Positions 8,948 to 17,124 of a stretch of 46,332 nt of DNA are shown one piece after another. Below the pieces are notes generated by a model. The model saw only the letters and a list, made by a program, of their open reading frames with translations. It was not told the origin of the DNA and did no database searches. The translations under genes were made by a program, and so were the position numbers. Numbering within the stretch: the first letter of the stretch is position 1; each line of letters opens with the position of its first letter. This DNA comes from Bdellovibrionales bacterium (lineage in GTDB: Bacteria; Myxococcota; XYA12-FULL-58-9; SYDY01), in contig SYDY01000016.1 of NCBI GenBank assembly GCA_005801425.1, positions 1-46,332 of the forward strand, read 5' to 3'.

Positions 8948-10018
8948 ATGATCGCTCGCATACAGGAATTTGATTCTCCCATGCCGAGCCGAGTGATTGG
9001 GCAAGATGGTAAGCCCAACTTTGGGCGTTATTGCCATCCATTCCTCGAAGTTAATTTGGACACCGTGGCTTTGGCCCCTCCTATTCCCGGATTTCCAAAA
9101 TCAGTGGCGTATGGCCGGTTTCGTTTGAAGGAATGGCAGCATTTCGCCATCATTACGCCGTCTATTTTTATAAGTTTCGCATTGGTTGACAGCAAGTTTG
9201 CGCAACTTGCGTGGTGCCAGGTGATTGATCGTCGAACCGGACGTAAACTTAATTATGAGCGTCGCGGAATTTATCCGGGGATGCACATTGCCCGTGAGCT
9301 ATCCAACGATCGATCGATTCTTGAATTGCGCAATTTTTCCATTGTAATCGATAATCATCTGGGATCGGGTGGGCACACCATTCTTGTTGATATCAAAGGT
9401 GATAGCAAGCAACCCAATATTCGCGCTCAGCTTCGATGTGAGCATGATCTGAGCATTATCGAACCCATGGTGGTGGTACTTCCCGTGAGTGGCGGGCGGG
9501 CCATGTACTCGCACAAGGTCCCGCTTCCCGTGGCGGGATGGCTTTCGGTGGGCGAAGAAGAATTTGCGTTAAGCGCAGGCAATGGCATTGCGATTGTTGA
9601 TATCCACAAAGCGCACTATCCGAGGCACACATGGTGGCATTGGGCGACGTGTGCTGGCTACGATAGCCATGGCCGTTTGCTTGCGCTTAATTTGACCCAC
9701 AACGTGGTTGAAAACGATTTTGAGCACAATGAAAATGGCTTTTGGGAAAACGGTCGTTTGTTGCCTTTGGGACCCGCGCGGTTTGTTTTTGACGCGAAAG
9801 ATCCTTTGGTCCCATGGCGTGTTCATACGTTGGATGGTGCAGTCGATTTAAGTTTTATTCCTGCCGGATTTCGTCATGAAAATGTGCGTACGGGTTTTGT
9901 GAATAGCAAATTCCATCAGTGTTACGGAACCTATTCGGGCATTGTGCGTACCGAGCATGATGTGATCCAACTTGAAAGTTTTTTTGGGCTTGCTGAGATC
10001 CATGATTCGAAGTGGTGA
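8948..10018 (+). CDS. DUF2804 family protein
   Basis: 356 residues from the ATG at 8948, which has a good GGAGG site 8 bases upstream. Sequence features match the DUF2804 family: RYCHPFLEVNLD-like start, FGRFRLKEWQHFAI-like segment, WWHWATCAGYDSHGRLLALNLTHN in the middle, and ENGFWENGRLLPLGPARFVFD followed by DLSFIPAGFRHENVRTGFVNSKFHQCYGTYSG near the end. No signal peptide or membrane segment. The family has no proven biochemical role that I can state. Upstream it diverges from the Cys-rich lipoprotein; downstream it converges with queF. Confidence 0.8.
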   Translation: MIARIQEFDSPMPSRVIGQDGKPNFGRYCHPFLEVNLDTVALAPPIPGFPKSVAYGRFRLKEWQHFAIITPSIFISFALVDSKFAQLAWCQVIDRRTGRKLNYERRGIYPGMHIARELSNDRSILELRNFSIVIDNHLGSGGHTILVDIKGDSKQPNIRAQLRCEHDLSIIEPMVVVLPVSGGRAMYSHKVPLPVAGWLSVGEEEFALSAGNGIAIVDIHKAHYPRHTWWHWATCAGYDSHGRLLALNLTHNVVENDFEHNENGFWENGRLLPLGPARFVFDAKDPLVPWRVHTLDGAVDLSFIPAGFRHENVRTGFVNSKFHQCYGTYSGIVRTEHDVIQLESFFGLAEIHDSKW

Positions 10019-10019
10019 T

Positions 10020-10796
10020 TTATTGTCGCTCATCCCGCCACATCGGCACGGTTAGGTCATGGGTACTGCGCCACGGATTGATATCTATGCCACCGCGTCT
10101 TGTAAAACACGCCATCACCGAAAGCATTTCGGGTTTGCAATAATCCATGATGTCGCAAAAAATGCGCTCAACGCATGCTTCATGAAATCCATGATGTTGC
10201 CTAAATCCGACAATATAACGCAAGAGCGACTCATGCGTGATCAAGGCACCTGTATATTGCACGATCACTGCGGCCCAATCGGGCTGACCGGTCACAGGAC
10301 ATAGGCTGCGTAACACGCGGCTGTGCAATGTCTCTTGGGCGCATTGCTGTGAATCAATACGAAGAATACGTCCATCGACCTTACCGCTTGGCGTGATGGT
10401 TGGCGATGCATCATCGATGCATATTCCGGGCAAACAGACGGGCGGCAATGCATCGATCACACGCACCTGGGGCTGCACGCCAAGCACTGGCGTGAGATCC
10501 TCGGTGATGCGTGAACACAATGCCGAATGCGATTCGACAACGACATTGTTTAAGCTGCCCAAATACAATTTAAGTGATTTGGATTCCACAAGCCTGGGTG
10601 AATGGGCGGGGACTTCAAGTTCGAGTATAGCAATTTGAGGACATCCACTCGGCGCAAGCCAGGAGACTTCATAAGCACGCCATAGATCACACCCGTAAAA
10701 AGATCGCCCATGATCGGTTCGTGCGATACCAAACAAGACCGATGGGTCGTAATGTTCAGGAATGGCAACTTTTTGCCCAAGAACTCCGCTAGGCAC
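10020..10796 (-). CDS. queF: NADPH-dependent 7-cyano-7-deazaguanine reductase QueF
   Basis: Reduces preQ0 to preQ1 in queuosine tRNA modification. About 258 residues, the long (E. coli-type, two tunnel-fold domains) form. Motifs: ESKSLKLYLGSLN (QueF signature), GICIDD (the Cys is the covalent nucleophile, the Asp the proton donor), LRYIVGFRQHHGFHEACVERIF and the C-terminal RRGGIDINPWRS. I chose GTG at 10796 with AGGAACG upstream; it overlaps the end of the DUF72 gene by 8 bases, so the two are probably one transcript. Longer in-frame starts would extend deep into that gene and do not resemble QueF. Confidence 0.93.
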   Translation of the reverse strand: MPSGVLGQKVAIPEHYDPSVLFGIARTDHGRSFYGCDLWRAYEVSWLAPSGCPQIAILELEVPAHSPRLVESKSLKLYLGSLNNVVVESHSALCSRITEDLTPVLGVQPQVRVIDALPPVCLPGICIDDASPTITPSGKVDGRILRIDSQQCAQETLHSRVLRSLCPVTGQPDWAAVIVQYTGALITHESLLRYIVGFRQHHGFHEACVERIFCDIMDYCKPEMLSVMACFTRRGGIDINPWRSTHDLTVPMWRDERQ

Positions 10797-11490
10797 GCAA
10801 ACGTTCCTGAAGTCGCTGCGCCGTGGTGGGGCCTGCAACGCTTGGCGGGACCACCACAAACATATCACCTTTGGGGGCCATGTTTTTCACAAGGGTTACC
10901 GCTGCGTCGAGGGATGCGTCGTTGTCTCCATCGATCTTATTCAGGCGGGCGTAATTCCAATTGGCGGTTTGCACGAGTTCTTGTTGGGCGTCGGGGCTGT
11001 CTGAAAAGCACAAGGCTGCGTTGTGATTTTTGAGGACGGCGTACACATCGTTTGAGAACCACGAAGGATGCTTAAACGCCATGCACACGCGAATTTTTCC
11101 TTGGTGTGCGGCAAGAAATTTTTCGAGACGGTCGACATCTTTACGAAAAAACGCGGGGAGTTGGTACACCACGGGCCCAGCACGTTTTTCGAGGGGCGCG
11201 ACCAAGTTTAAGAAATACTGAACAAGCGGCTCAACATCTCGGAGTCGTTTTTCATGGGTGATGCGTCGCAATCCCGCAAAAGTGATGCGAAAGGATTTAT
11301 CCGTTTGTGCTGCCCATTTTTCGATGACCTCAGGTCTTGGCCAGCGATAAAATGTTTGTTCAAGTTCTACGAAAGGGATGCTTTTGGCGTACACCGACAA
11401 AATAGACGATGACTGTACCGATGTGTCGTCGTAAAATGATCCAACCCAATGGGGATGCGCGAATCCGCTGGTGCCTGCATAGTATGTCAT
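10789..11490 (-). CDS. DUF72 (YecE-like) family protein
   Basis: 233 residues. Typical family layout: YYAGTSGFAHPHWVGSFYDD at the start, SIPFVELEQTFYRWPRPEVIEKWAAQT, then KSFRITFAGLRRITHEKRL, GPVVYQLPAFFRKD, VCMAFKHPSWF and ending in NYARLNKIDGDND. The fold is a TIM-barrel-like domain; the biochemical role of the family is not established. ATG at 11490 follows a strong AAGGAGCGC site. Precedes and overlaps queF on the same strand. Confidence 0.85.
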   Translation of the reverse strand: MTYYAGTSGFAHPHWVGSFYDDTSVQSSSILSVYAKSIPFVELEQTFYRWPRPEVIEKWAAQTDKSFRITFAGLRRITHEKRLRDVEPLVQYFLNLVAPLEKRAGPVVYQLPAFFRKDVDRLEKFLAAHQGKIRVCMAFKHPSWFSNDVYAVLKNHNAALCFSDSPDAQQELVQTANWNYARLNKIDGDNDASLDAAVTLVKNMAPKGDMFVVVPPSVAGPTTAQRLQERLRA

Positions 11491-11567
11491 GATTTGCGCT
11501 CCTTGGGTTGTAGCAACGAGACCCTATCAGGCGCTTTTAACAGGTGAATGCGCTTGGGCGCAAACCT

Positions 11568-13502
11568 TTACGCTTCTAAAACCGCCCAACTCTCATATGC
11601 CGCATCAAGCTCATTTTGCACAACGTCACGTTCCATGGACAGGCGCATGCACTCGATGGGGTTGGTGGCGATGTCGGGCTCGCACAATGCAGCATCTATT
11701 TGTGCAATGCGGCGCTCGAGGGTTGGAATGGTCACTTCAAGGCTTTCCAATTGTTTTTTGCGTCTTGCTTCTTCACGTTGTGCTGCTTTGCGATCGAGAC
11801 GATCTTGCCCAGCATCGGTGGTCGATTTTGCCGTCGATGTATTGGATTGTGGTGCTGTGTCTGCGGTGTTGCCTTTTTTCCACAAATAATCGTCGAAATT
11901 TCCTTCAAAAGGCGTGACGCGGTTTCCGGGTAATATTTCGAGGATTTTCGTGGCCACGCGATTGATAAAATAGCGGTCGTGACTGACCATCACGAGGGTG
12001 CCCGTATATTGGATCAGTGCATCTTCAAGGGCAGCTCTGCTTGGCAAATCCAAGTGATTGGTAGGTTCATCCAAAAGAAGCAGATTGGTGGGCTTAGCGA
12101 GCATTTTGGCCAATGCAAGTCGCGCTTTTTCTCCACCGCTTAAGACGCCGACTTTTTTCTGAACGACTTCTCCGGGAAACAAAAAAGCACCCAAAAGCGA
12201 CCGCATTTCACGTTGAGTGGCTTCAGGAACTGCCGAAGCGAGCTCTTCTAAGATCGTTTTCTCAGGATCCATGGCTTGGGCTTGATGCTGTGCAAAATGA
12301 TAGCCGTCGATGCCTGGTCCCATTTTACAAAAACCGGCGTCAGGTTTTTCTACACCGGCTAGCATTTTGAGCAGGGTTGATTTTCCTGCGCCGTTGGGTC
12401 CTACCAAGGCAAGCCGTTCATCACGGTAAATATTCAAATTAAGATCGCGGTAAATCACCAGATCGCCGTAGGCTTTGTCCACATGAGCGAGCGTACAAAC
12501 GGTGAGTCCCGATCGTTTGGGCTGCGGAAAAGTAATGCGAAGTTGTGGGGTATGGGCAAGAGGCGCGATGGTCGTCGCTTCTGTTTCTTCCATTTCGCGT
12601 TGCAAACGTTCAATTTGTTTGACACGGCTTTGGGCTTGCCTTGCTTTGGATGCCTTGGCACCAAAACGATCGACAAAGCCTTGCAAATGTTCTTGGACAC
12701 GCGTTCGTCCGGCAGCTTCGGCTTCGAGTTGCAGCCGCAAAGCTTCACGGCGTTCAAGATAATTGTCAAAATTGCCTGGGAACGTAAGAATACCGCTGGG
12801 GGTCAGTTCTGCGATGGCGGTGACAATGCGATTTAAAAAATAACGATCGTGGCTCACCACAACCCATGCGCCACGATATGCCAGCAAAAATTCTTCGAGC
12901 CACGCCACCGATTGTAAATCAAGGTGATTGTTGGGTTCATCGAGAAGCAAAATATCAGGTGCTGAAAGAAGAAGCCGTGCGAGCTGCGCACGCATTTGCC
13001 AGCCACCCGAAAACGTATCAAGGGTTGCACCAAACTGTGCTTCGGCAAAGGCCAGGCCTTTAAGAATATTTTCAGCACGCTTTTCAATGGATGCGCCGCC
13101 GAGCATCTCGATGCGATCCGTGGCGTCCTGCCACAGCACACTTGTGCGCTCGACATCAACGCCTGCCTCAAGCAGGTCATGCAGTCGATCGCGTTCTATT
13201 TCGAGCAGACGAATATGCTCTGCACCGCCCATCACATAGTCTTTAAGAACTTCGTCACCTTTGGTGTGATTTTCTTGGGCGAGGTAGCCTATCTTCCACC
13301 CCTCTTTGAGGGTGATGGCCCCCTCATCGGGCGTGGTTGCGCCCGCAACGATGGTCATCAGTGTGGTTTTGCCAGCGCCATTGGGCCCCACAAGACCCAC
13401 ATGGTCGCCTTTGTTGATGCGCCATTGGACGTTGCGAAAGAGGTCGGACCTGCCGAAGGCTTTGCTAATACCTGATAATTGCAACATGTCGGATAGGGCC
13501 AT
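11568..13502 (-). CDS. ABC-F family ATPase
   Basis: About 644 residues with two ATP-binding cassettes and no membrane domain, so it acts in the cytosol, probably at the ribosome as in other ABC-F proteins. First cassette: GLVGPNGAGKTTLM, signature TFSGGWQMRAQLARLL, Walker B DILLLDEPNNHLD. Linker with a charged helical hairpin (ERREALRLQLEAEAAGRTRVQE and SKARQAQSRVKQIERLQ). Second cassette: ALVGPNGAGKSTLLKML, signature VLSGGEKARLALAKML, Walker B LLLLDEPTNHLD. A C-terminal coiled coil follows (RKAAQREEARRKKQLESLE region), suggesting a YheS/Uup-like type. ATG 13502 chosen; ATG 13487 is the other candidate. Diverges from bfd. Confidence 0.92.
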   Translation of the reverse strand: MALSDMLQLSGISKAFGRSDLFRNVQWRINKGDHVGLVGPNGAGKTTLMTIVAGATTPDEGAITLKEGWKIGYLAQENHTKGDEVLKDYVMGGAEHIRLLEIERDRLHDLLEAGVDVERTSVLWQDATDRIEMLGGASIEKRAENILKGLAFAEAQFGATLDTFSGGWQMRAQLARLLLSAPDILLLDEPNNHLDLQSVAWLEEFLLAYRGAWVVVSHDRYFLNRIVTAIAELTPSGILTFPGNFDNYLERREALRLQLEAEAAGRTRVQEHLQGFVDRFGAKASKARQAQSRVKQIERLQREMEETEATTIAPLAHTPQLRITFPQPKRSGLTVCTLAHVDKAYGDLVIYRDLNLNIYRDERLALVGPNGAGKSTLLKMLAGVEKPDAGFCKMGPGIDGYHFAQHQAQAMDPEKTILEELASAVPEATQREMRSLLGAFLFPGEVVQKKVGVLSGGEKARLALAKMLAKPTNLLLLDEPTNHLDLPSRAALEDALIQYTGTLVMVSHDRYFINRVATKILEILPGNRVTPFEGNFDDYLWKKGNTADTAPQSNTSTAKSTTDAGQDRLDRKAAQREEARRKKQLESLEVTIPTLERRIAQIDAALCEPDIATNPIECMRLSMERDVVQNELDAAYESWAVLEA

Positions 13503-13547
13503 TACCAAGACCAATGGTCTGCGTCGAGGTGCGCTGTTTCATTATCT

Positions 13548-13568
13548 TGCAAATGAGAACTATTTGCA
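13548..13568. promoter_or_regulatory. Fur-like operator upstream of bfd
   Basis: TGCAAAT-GAGAACT-ATTTGCA is a perfect 7-7-7 inverted repeat; the central 19 bases match the classic Fur box at about 12 of 19 positions by eye. It lies about 20 bp upstream of a good -10 hexamer (TATAAT, 13591-13596), so it would cover the -35 region of a bfd promoter. Bfd genes are commonly repressed by Fur with iron, so this is consistent, but binding is inferred. Confidence 0.5.
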
Positions 13569-13590
13569 TTTTAATCTAAGATAGGTTTGA

Positions 13591-13596
13591 TATAAT
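13591..13596 (+). promoter_or_regulatory. -10 element of the bfd promoter
   Basis: Perfect TATAAT 28 bases upstream of the bfd start codon. The -35 region (around 13568-13573) is A/T-rich and poor, and overlaps the edge of the Fur-like inverted repeat. Confidence 0.5.
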
Positions 13597-13624
13597 TTTA
13601 GAAAGGGAGAGGGGGATCTTTTCC

Positions 13625-13843
13625 ATGATCGTTTGTTTGTGCAAATCGGTTTCCGATGGCGTTATTCGCGAGCATATCACGCGGGGTGCGTCGACGCTTG
13701 CATGCTTGGTGCGTTGTAGTGGTGCAGGTACGGGCGAACGTTGTGGTGCGTGCCATTGCGATTTGCGGCGTATGATCGCCGAATCGGGCGCCAATGAGTC
13801 GCAATCCGGTACGCAAAGTGATTCCCAGCACAACGCTGGTTGA
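13625..13843 (+). CDS. bfd: Bacterioferritin-associated ferredoxin (Bfd-like, [2Fe-2S])
   Basis: 72 residues. Cysteines follow the BFD-domain pattern CLC (residues 4 and 6) and later RCGACHC, giving the CxC...CxxC set that binds a [2Fe-2S] cluster. Between them sits VSDGVIREHITRGASTL, typical of the fold. Bfd donates electrons to bacterioferritin to release stored iron. A bacterioferritin gene is present at 23004-23477, about 9 kb away, not adjacent. The last ~20 residues are a Ser/Gln-rich tail with no match. A Fur-like box and a -10 hexamer lie upstream. Confidence 0.88.
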   Translation: MIVCLCKSVSDGVIREHITRGASTLACLVRCSGAGTGERCGACHCDLRRMIAESGANESQSGTQSDSQHNAG

Positions 13844-13909
13844 GTCCATCTCATACTGTGCTATAACCGCCTCGCAAACCCTTATCTAAGTCCTATAAAG
13901 GAGTTCACA

Positions 13910-14497
13910 ATGAGCGCCCATGTTACCAAGCCAGCACCCGATTTCAAAGCCGACGCCGTGATCAACGGTGAATTCAAGCAAGTGTCTCTTGCCGATTACA
14001 AAGGCAAGTACCTTGTTTTGTTTTTCTATCCTCTCGATTTTACATTCGTGTGCCCCACAGAAATCATTGCGTTTTCTGATCGCTTGAATGATTTCAAAGC
14101 CATCGGCACAGAAGTGGTCGCCGTGAGTGTTGATAGCAAGTACTCGCACCTTGCATGGCTCAATACACCACGAAGCCAAGGTGGCATCGAAGGCGTGAAA
14201 TATCCTTTGGTGGCCGATCTCAACAAAAACATTGCCCGTGATTACGGCGTGCTGCTTGAAGGCGGCGTGGCTTTGCGCGGCTTGTTTGTGATCGATCCCC
14301 ATGGAACCATTCGCTCCATGGTTGTCAATGATCTTCCTATCGGTCGTTCGGTGGATGAAACATTGCGCGTGGTGCAGGCTATCCAGTTCAATGACAAGCA
14401 CGGCGAAGTATGCCCTGCCAACTGGCACGAAGGTTCTGACAGCATGAAGGCCGATCCCAAAGGCTCCAAAGAATACTTCCGCAAAGTAAACGGCTAA
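13910..14497 (+). CDS. Typical 2-Cys peroxiredoxin (AhpC/Prx1 type)
   Basis: 195 residues. Reduces hydrogen peroxide and organic peroxides. The peroxidatic Cys lies in [13 protein letters not shown] (about residue 48) and the resolving Cys in GEVCPANW (about residue 168), as in the Prx1/AhpC class. A conserved Arg for the active site is in the [14 protein letters not shown] region. It ends [12 protein letters not shown] with a YF motif of the type linked to sensitivity to overoxidation. Strong AAAGGAG site before the ATG. Neighbouring bfd makes an iron/oxidative stress grouping plausible. Confidence 0.93.
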   Translation: MSAHVTKPAPDFKADAVINGEFKQVSLADYKGKYLVLFFYPLDFTFVCPTEIIAFSDRLNDFKAIGTEVVAVSVDSKYSHLAWLNTPRSQGGIEGVKYPLVADLNKNIARDYGVLLEGGVALRGLFVIDPHGTIRSMVVNDLPIGRSVDETLRVVQAIQFNDKHGEVCPANWHEGSDSMKADPKGSKEYFRKVNG

Positions 14498-14509
14498 GAG
14501 ATTTTTACC

Positions 14510-14866
14510 GTGTCTGTTGGACCGGACAAACTTGCAGCGCTCGCAAAACGCCTTGAAGCATTGGGCGTATGCGAAAACGATCTCGAAGAAAAATTTGTTC
14601 GTTCCTCAGGCCCCGGTGGCCAACATGTCAATCGCACTGCAAGCGCGGTGCAACTTCTTCATCGTCCCAGTGGTCTTGTGGTCAAAGCACAAACCGAACG
14701 TTCGCAGCAGCTCAATCGCTATTATGCGCGCAAGCGTTTGGCCGATCTTCTTGAAGCAAAGCAGCTTGGTCACGAAGCACCTGCTGCACAAAGAGCTGCA
14801 AAAAAAGCCAAACAAAAAGCGCGGCGGAAACGTCGGTCTCCCAGCAAACAACAATCCACGGAATGA
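14510..14866 (+). CDS. GGQ-domain release-factor-like protein (ArfB/RF-like)
   Basis: 118 residues with only the peptidyl-tRNA hydrolysis domain of class I release factors. RSSGPGGQHVNRTASAVQLLH (about residues 31-51) carries the catalytic GGQ; there is no stop-codon recognition domain. The C-terminal tail is very basic (AAKKAKQKARRKRR), like the ArfB tail that enters the empty mRNA channel of stalled ribosomes. Rescue of stalled ribosomes is therefore likely, although the RFH-type small proteins are an alternative. GTG start at 14510, 12 bases after the peroxiredoxin stop; its stop overlaps the next start (ATGA). Confidence 0.82.
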   Translation: MSVGPDKLAALAKRLEALGVCENDLEEKFVRSSGPGGQHVNRTASAVQLLHRPSGLVVKAQTERSQQLNRYYARKRLADLLEAKQLGHEAPAAQRAAKKAKQKARRKRRSPSKQQSTE

Positions 14867-15891
14867 TTCATTTGATCTGCGCACATCTATGTGTGATCCT
14901 CTTGATGGGCTGCCGTGGGGAGATAAACATGGGCAGTGTACGGGATCACGCGTCATACGGCAATTTGGTTTTTCCTCATCATATTGCGATCCCAGAAGGC
15001 TTAACGCAGCATTCTTCGTTGTGGAGCAAGGCTGATCTGCAATTTGCCAATAAGATCATAGAAGGCAACGTTCATGTGAGCCGCGTAAATCAACCGCGTG
15101 AGGAGGGTTGGTCGGGTGGCGGCGTGGTCTTTTTGCCCGGCGTTGAGGCAAAAGATGTGGCGATGCGTTTTGCTTTGCATGATCGTCGCAATCAATGGCT
15201 TCCGCATATGTCAGGATCCCATGGACTTGGACAAAAAGATATTGATCCCGGTCCTGCTATCGCCCAAGTGACCCATGCCAAATATCGTATGGAGCCGTTG
15301 GGTTTTCTTTTGGGTAAAACCCATACGTGGTTGCACAATCATCTACCCGCTGCGCTGTCTGCGCCTTTGGCATGGGGATCATACACATACAATCAATTTG
15401 AATCAGAACGTTTGCTTCACAATGCCGATGGCCTTGTTGTGGGCTATTCGTTTGATTGGCGTTGCCCTACGGAAGCTGAGGAGAAAGCGCTTAAGGATGA
15501 AACGCTTGCAACCATCACCCTAAGTACGGATCTTTCGGCGAAATTTGCCCGTGAAAATGATGCATCGACCCGCGATCATCATCAAGAAGAAAAAGGATCT
15601 TTTGCCTGTCTTGATTGGAATCAAGGTTGTTTGGTGACGTATCACAATCTGACCCGCATGAAGGGTTGGAAAGAGTTTTCGACGAGTGCGTGGACTTATC
15701 TCGGGATCCCTCAATCGGTTTATTGGATGGGTTGGCGTGGTGCTGAATACTACTATCGGGTCACACTTGAGGGAATTAAGAGCGAAATGAATCGTGGACT
15801 TACGCCCGCTGAAAAAAGAAGTGCCGAAGACCACCTGAAAGAACTCTTGGCAACACCCCATGTTCAATTGGGGCCGCAAGAAACAAATTAA
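14863..15891 (+). CDS. Hypothetical lipoprotein
   Basis: 342 residues, no family recognised. The N-terminus MIHLICAHLCVILLMGC is a short hydrophobic signal with a lipobox (LMGC), so the mature protein probably starts at Cys17 and is membrane-anchored. The rest is soluble, rich in His and Trp (SGSHGLGQKDIDPGP, KTHTWLHNHL, WMGWRGAEYYYRVTLEG), with a DUF-like mixed alpha/beta look and no clear catalytic motif. It overlaps the release-factor-like gene by 4 bases, so it is translationally coupled to it. Confidence 0.6.
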   Translation: MIHLICAHLCVILLMGCRGEINMGSVRDHASYGNLVFPHHIAIPEGLTQHSSLWSKADLQFANKIIEGNVHVSRVNQPREEGWSGGGVVFLPGVEAKDVAMRFALHDRRNQWLPHMSGSHGLGQKDIDPGPAIAQVTHAKYRMEPLGFLLGKTHTWLHNHLPAALSAPLAWGSYTYNQFESERLLHNADGLVVGYSFDWRCPTEAEEKALKDETLATITLSTDLSAKFARENDASTRDHHQEEKGSFACLDWNQGCLVTYHNLTRMKGWKEFSTSAWTYLGIPQSVYWMGWRGAEYYYRVTLEGIKSEMNRGLTPAEKRSAEDHLKELLATPHVQLGPQETN

Positions 15892-15936
15892 CAAGCGCGT
15901 TGAGTCGACCCCCTACACTCTGCTACAGTGTTTGTT

Positions 15937-17124
15937 ATGGTGGACACCAAAGAAACCAAGCCTCTTGGTAGTCAGCGTCACCTCTTCGATATCCCCCGCA
16001 GCATTTCATACTTCAACGGCGCTTATATGGCGCCATTGTTGAAGTGTGCACGCCGTGCTGGACAAGATGGTGTGACGCGCAAAAGCGCACCTTGGTGCGT
16101 GCAATCTTCAGACTTCTTTGAAGACAGTGAAATTGTGCGTTCGCTGTTTGCACAGATCATTGCTGCAAAACCCGACGATGTCGCGATCATTCCATCGGTA
16201 AGCTATGGCATGGAACTGGCGGCATCCAATCTGAGGGTGAAACCTGGTCAACGGATTTTGGTGCTTGCGGGCCAATTTCCGTCCAATGTTTATCCGTGGC
16301 AACGCAAAGCCAAGGAGAGTCAAGCACGTTTGGATACGATCAATCGTAAAGATGGCGAAAGTTGGACCGATGCCATCGTGCGTGCGCTTGATGCCCAAGT
16401 TGCCATTGTTGCCATTTCTGAAGTGCATGAAATCGATGGCTCGCTTGTTGATCTTGCGCGCGTGTCGTTGGCATGCAAGGCCGTCAAAGCGGCTCTGGTG
16501 CTTGATTTAACCCATTCGGTGGGTGTGCGAAGTGTGGACCTTCGGTCGATCGATGCCGATGCTGTTGTTGTGTCGGGATATACATGGCTGCTTGGGCCCC
16601 ATGGTCAGGCCTACGTGGTTGTCCCCGAAAGGCATCACACGTGGCGTCCGATCGAATGCCATTGGATGGCGAGGCAGGGAAGCGAAGATTTTGTGCGTCT
16701 TGCCACATACAGCGATGTCTACCGTGTAGGCGCACGACGTTTCGATTATGGAGGTCTGGCCAATTTTATTTTGATGCCGATGGCCCGTGAAGCGCTCTCC
16801 CAGATCCTTGCATGGGGGCCTGAGCGTATTGAACGCGCGATTGCACCGCGTGGGCACATGGTTCGCACGATTCTTGCCGATGCAGGATTAAGAGTGGAGT
16901 CCTCAGCTACTTCCGCAAGCCACCTGATCGGTGCACGCGGGGCGGGGGATGCTTCTTCCTTGTGTGAGCATTTGGCATCCAAACAAATTTTTACGAGCGT
17001 CATAGGCGATGTGCTTCGTGTTTCAGTGTATTTAAACAACGACAACGAAGATATCTCACGCCTAGGACAGGCGCTTCATGCAAAACAAGTTGGATGCGTA
17101 AAATCTAGTCAAAGAGTCGCCTGA
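15937..17124 (+). CDS. Class V aminotransferase-fold protein lacking the PLP lysine
   Basis: About 395 residues. The fold-type-I layout is clear: YFNGAYMAPL near the N-terminus, IIPSVSYGMELAA, ILVLAGQFPSNVYPW, AISEVHEIDGSLVDL, LVLDLTHSVGV (the Asp that pairs with the PLP nitrogen), VVVSGYTWLLGPHGQAYVVV and VGARRFDYGGLAN. In relatives the motif is GYKWLLGP, with the Lys forming the Schiff base; here it is Thr (ACA at 16582-16584), about residue 216. One base change from AAA would give this. It may be a pseudoenzyme, a PLP-independent enzyme, or a gene starting to decay, although the frame is intact over its whole length. Confidence 0.75.
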   Translation: MVDTKETKPLGSQRHLFDIPRSISYFNGAYMAPLLKCARRAGQDGVTRKSAPWCVQSSDFFEDSEIVRSLFAQIIAAKPDDVAIIPSVSYGMELAASNLRVKPGQRILVLAGQFPSNVYPWQRKAKESQARLDTINRKDGESWTDAIVRALDAQVAIVAISEVHEIDGSLVDLARVSLACKAVKAALVLDLTHSVGVRSVDLRSIDADAVVVSGYTWLLGPHGQAYVVVPERHHTWRPIECHWMARQGSEDFVRLATYSDVYRVGARRFDYGGLANFILMPMAREALSQILAWGPERIERAIAPRGHMVRTILADAGLRVESSATSASHLIGARGAGDASSLCEHLASKQIFTSVIGDVLRVSVYLNNDNEDISRLGQALHAKQVGCVKSSQRVA

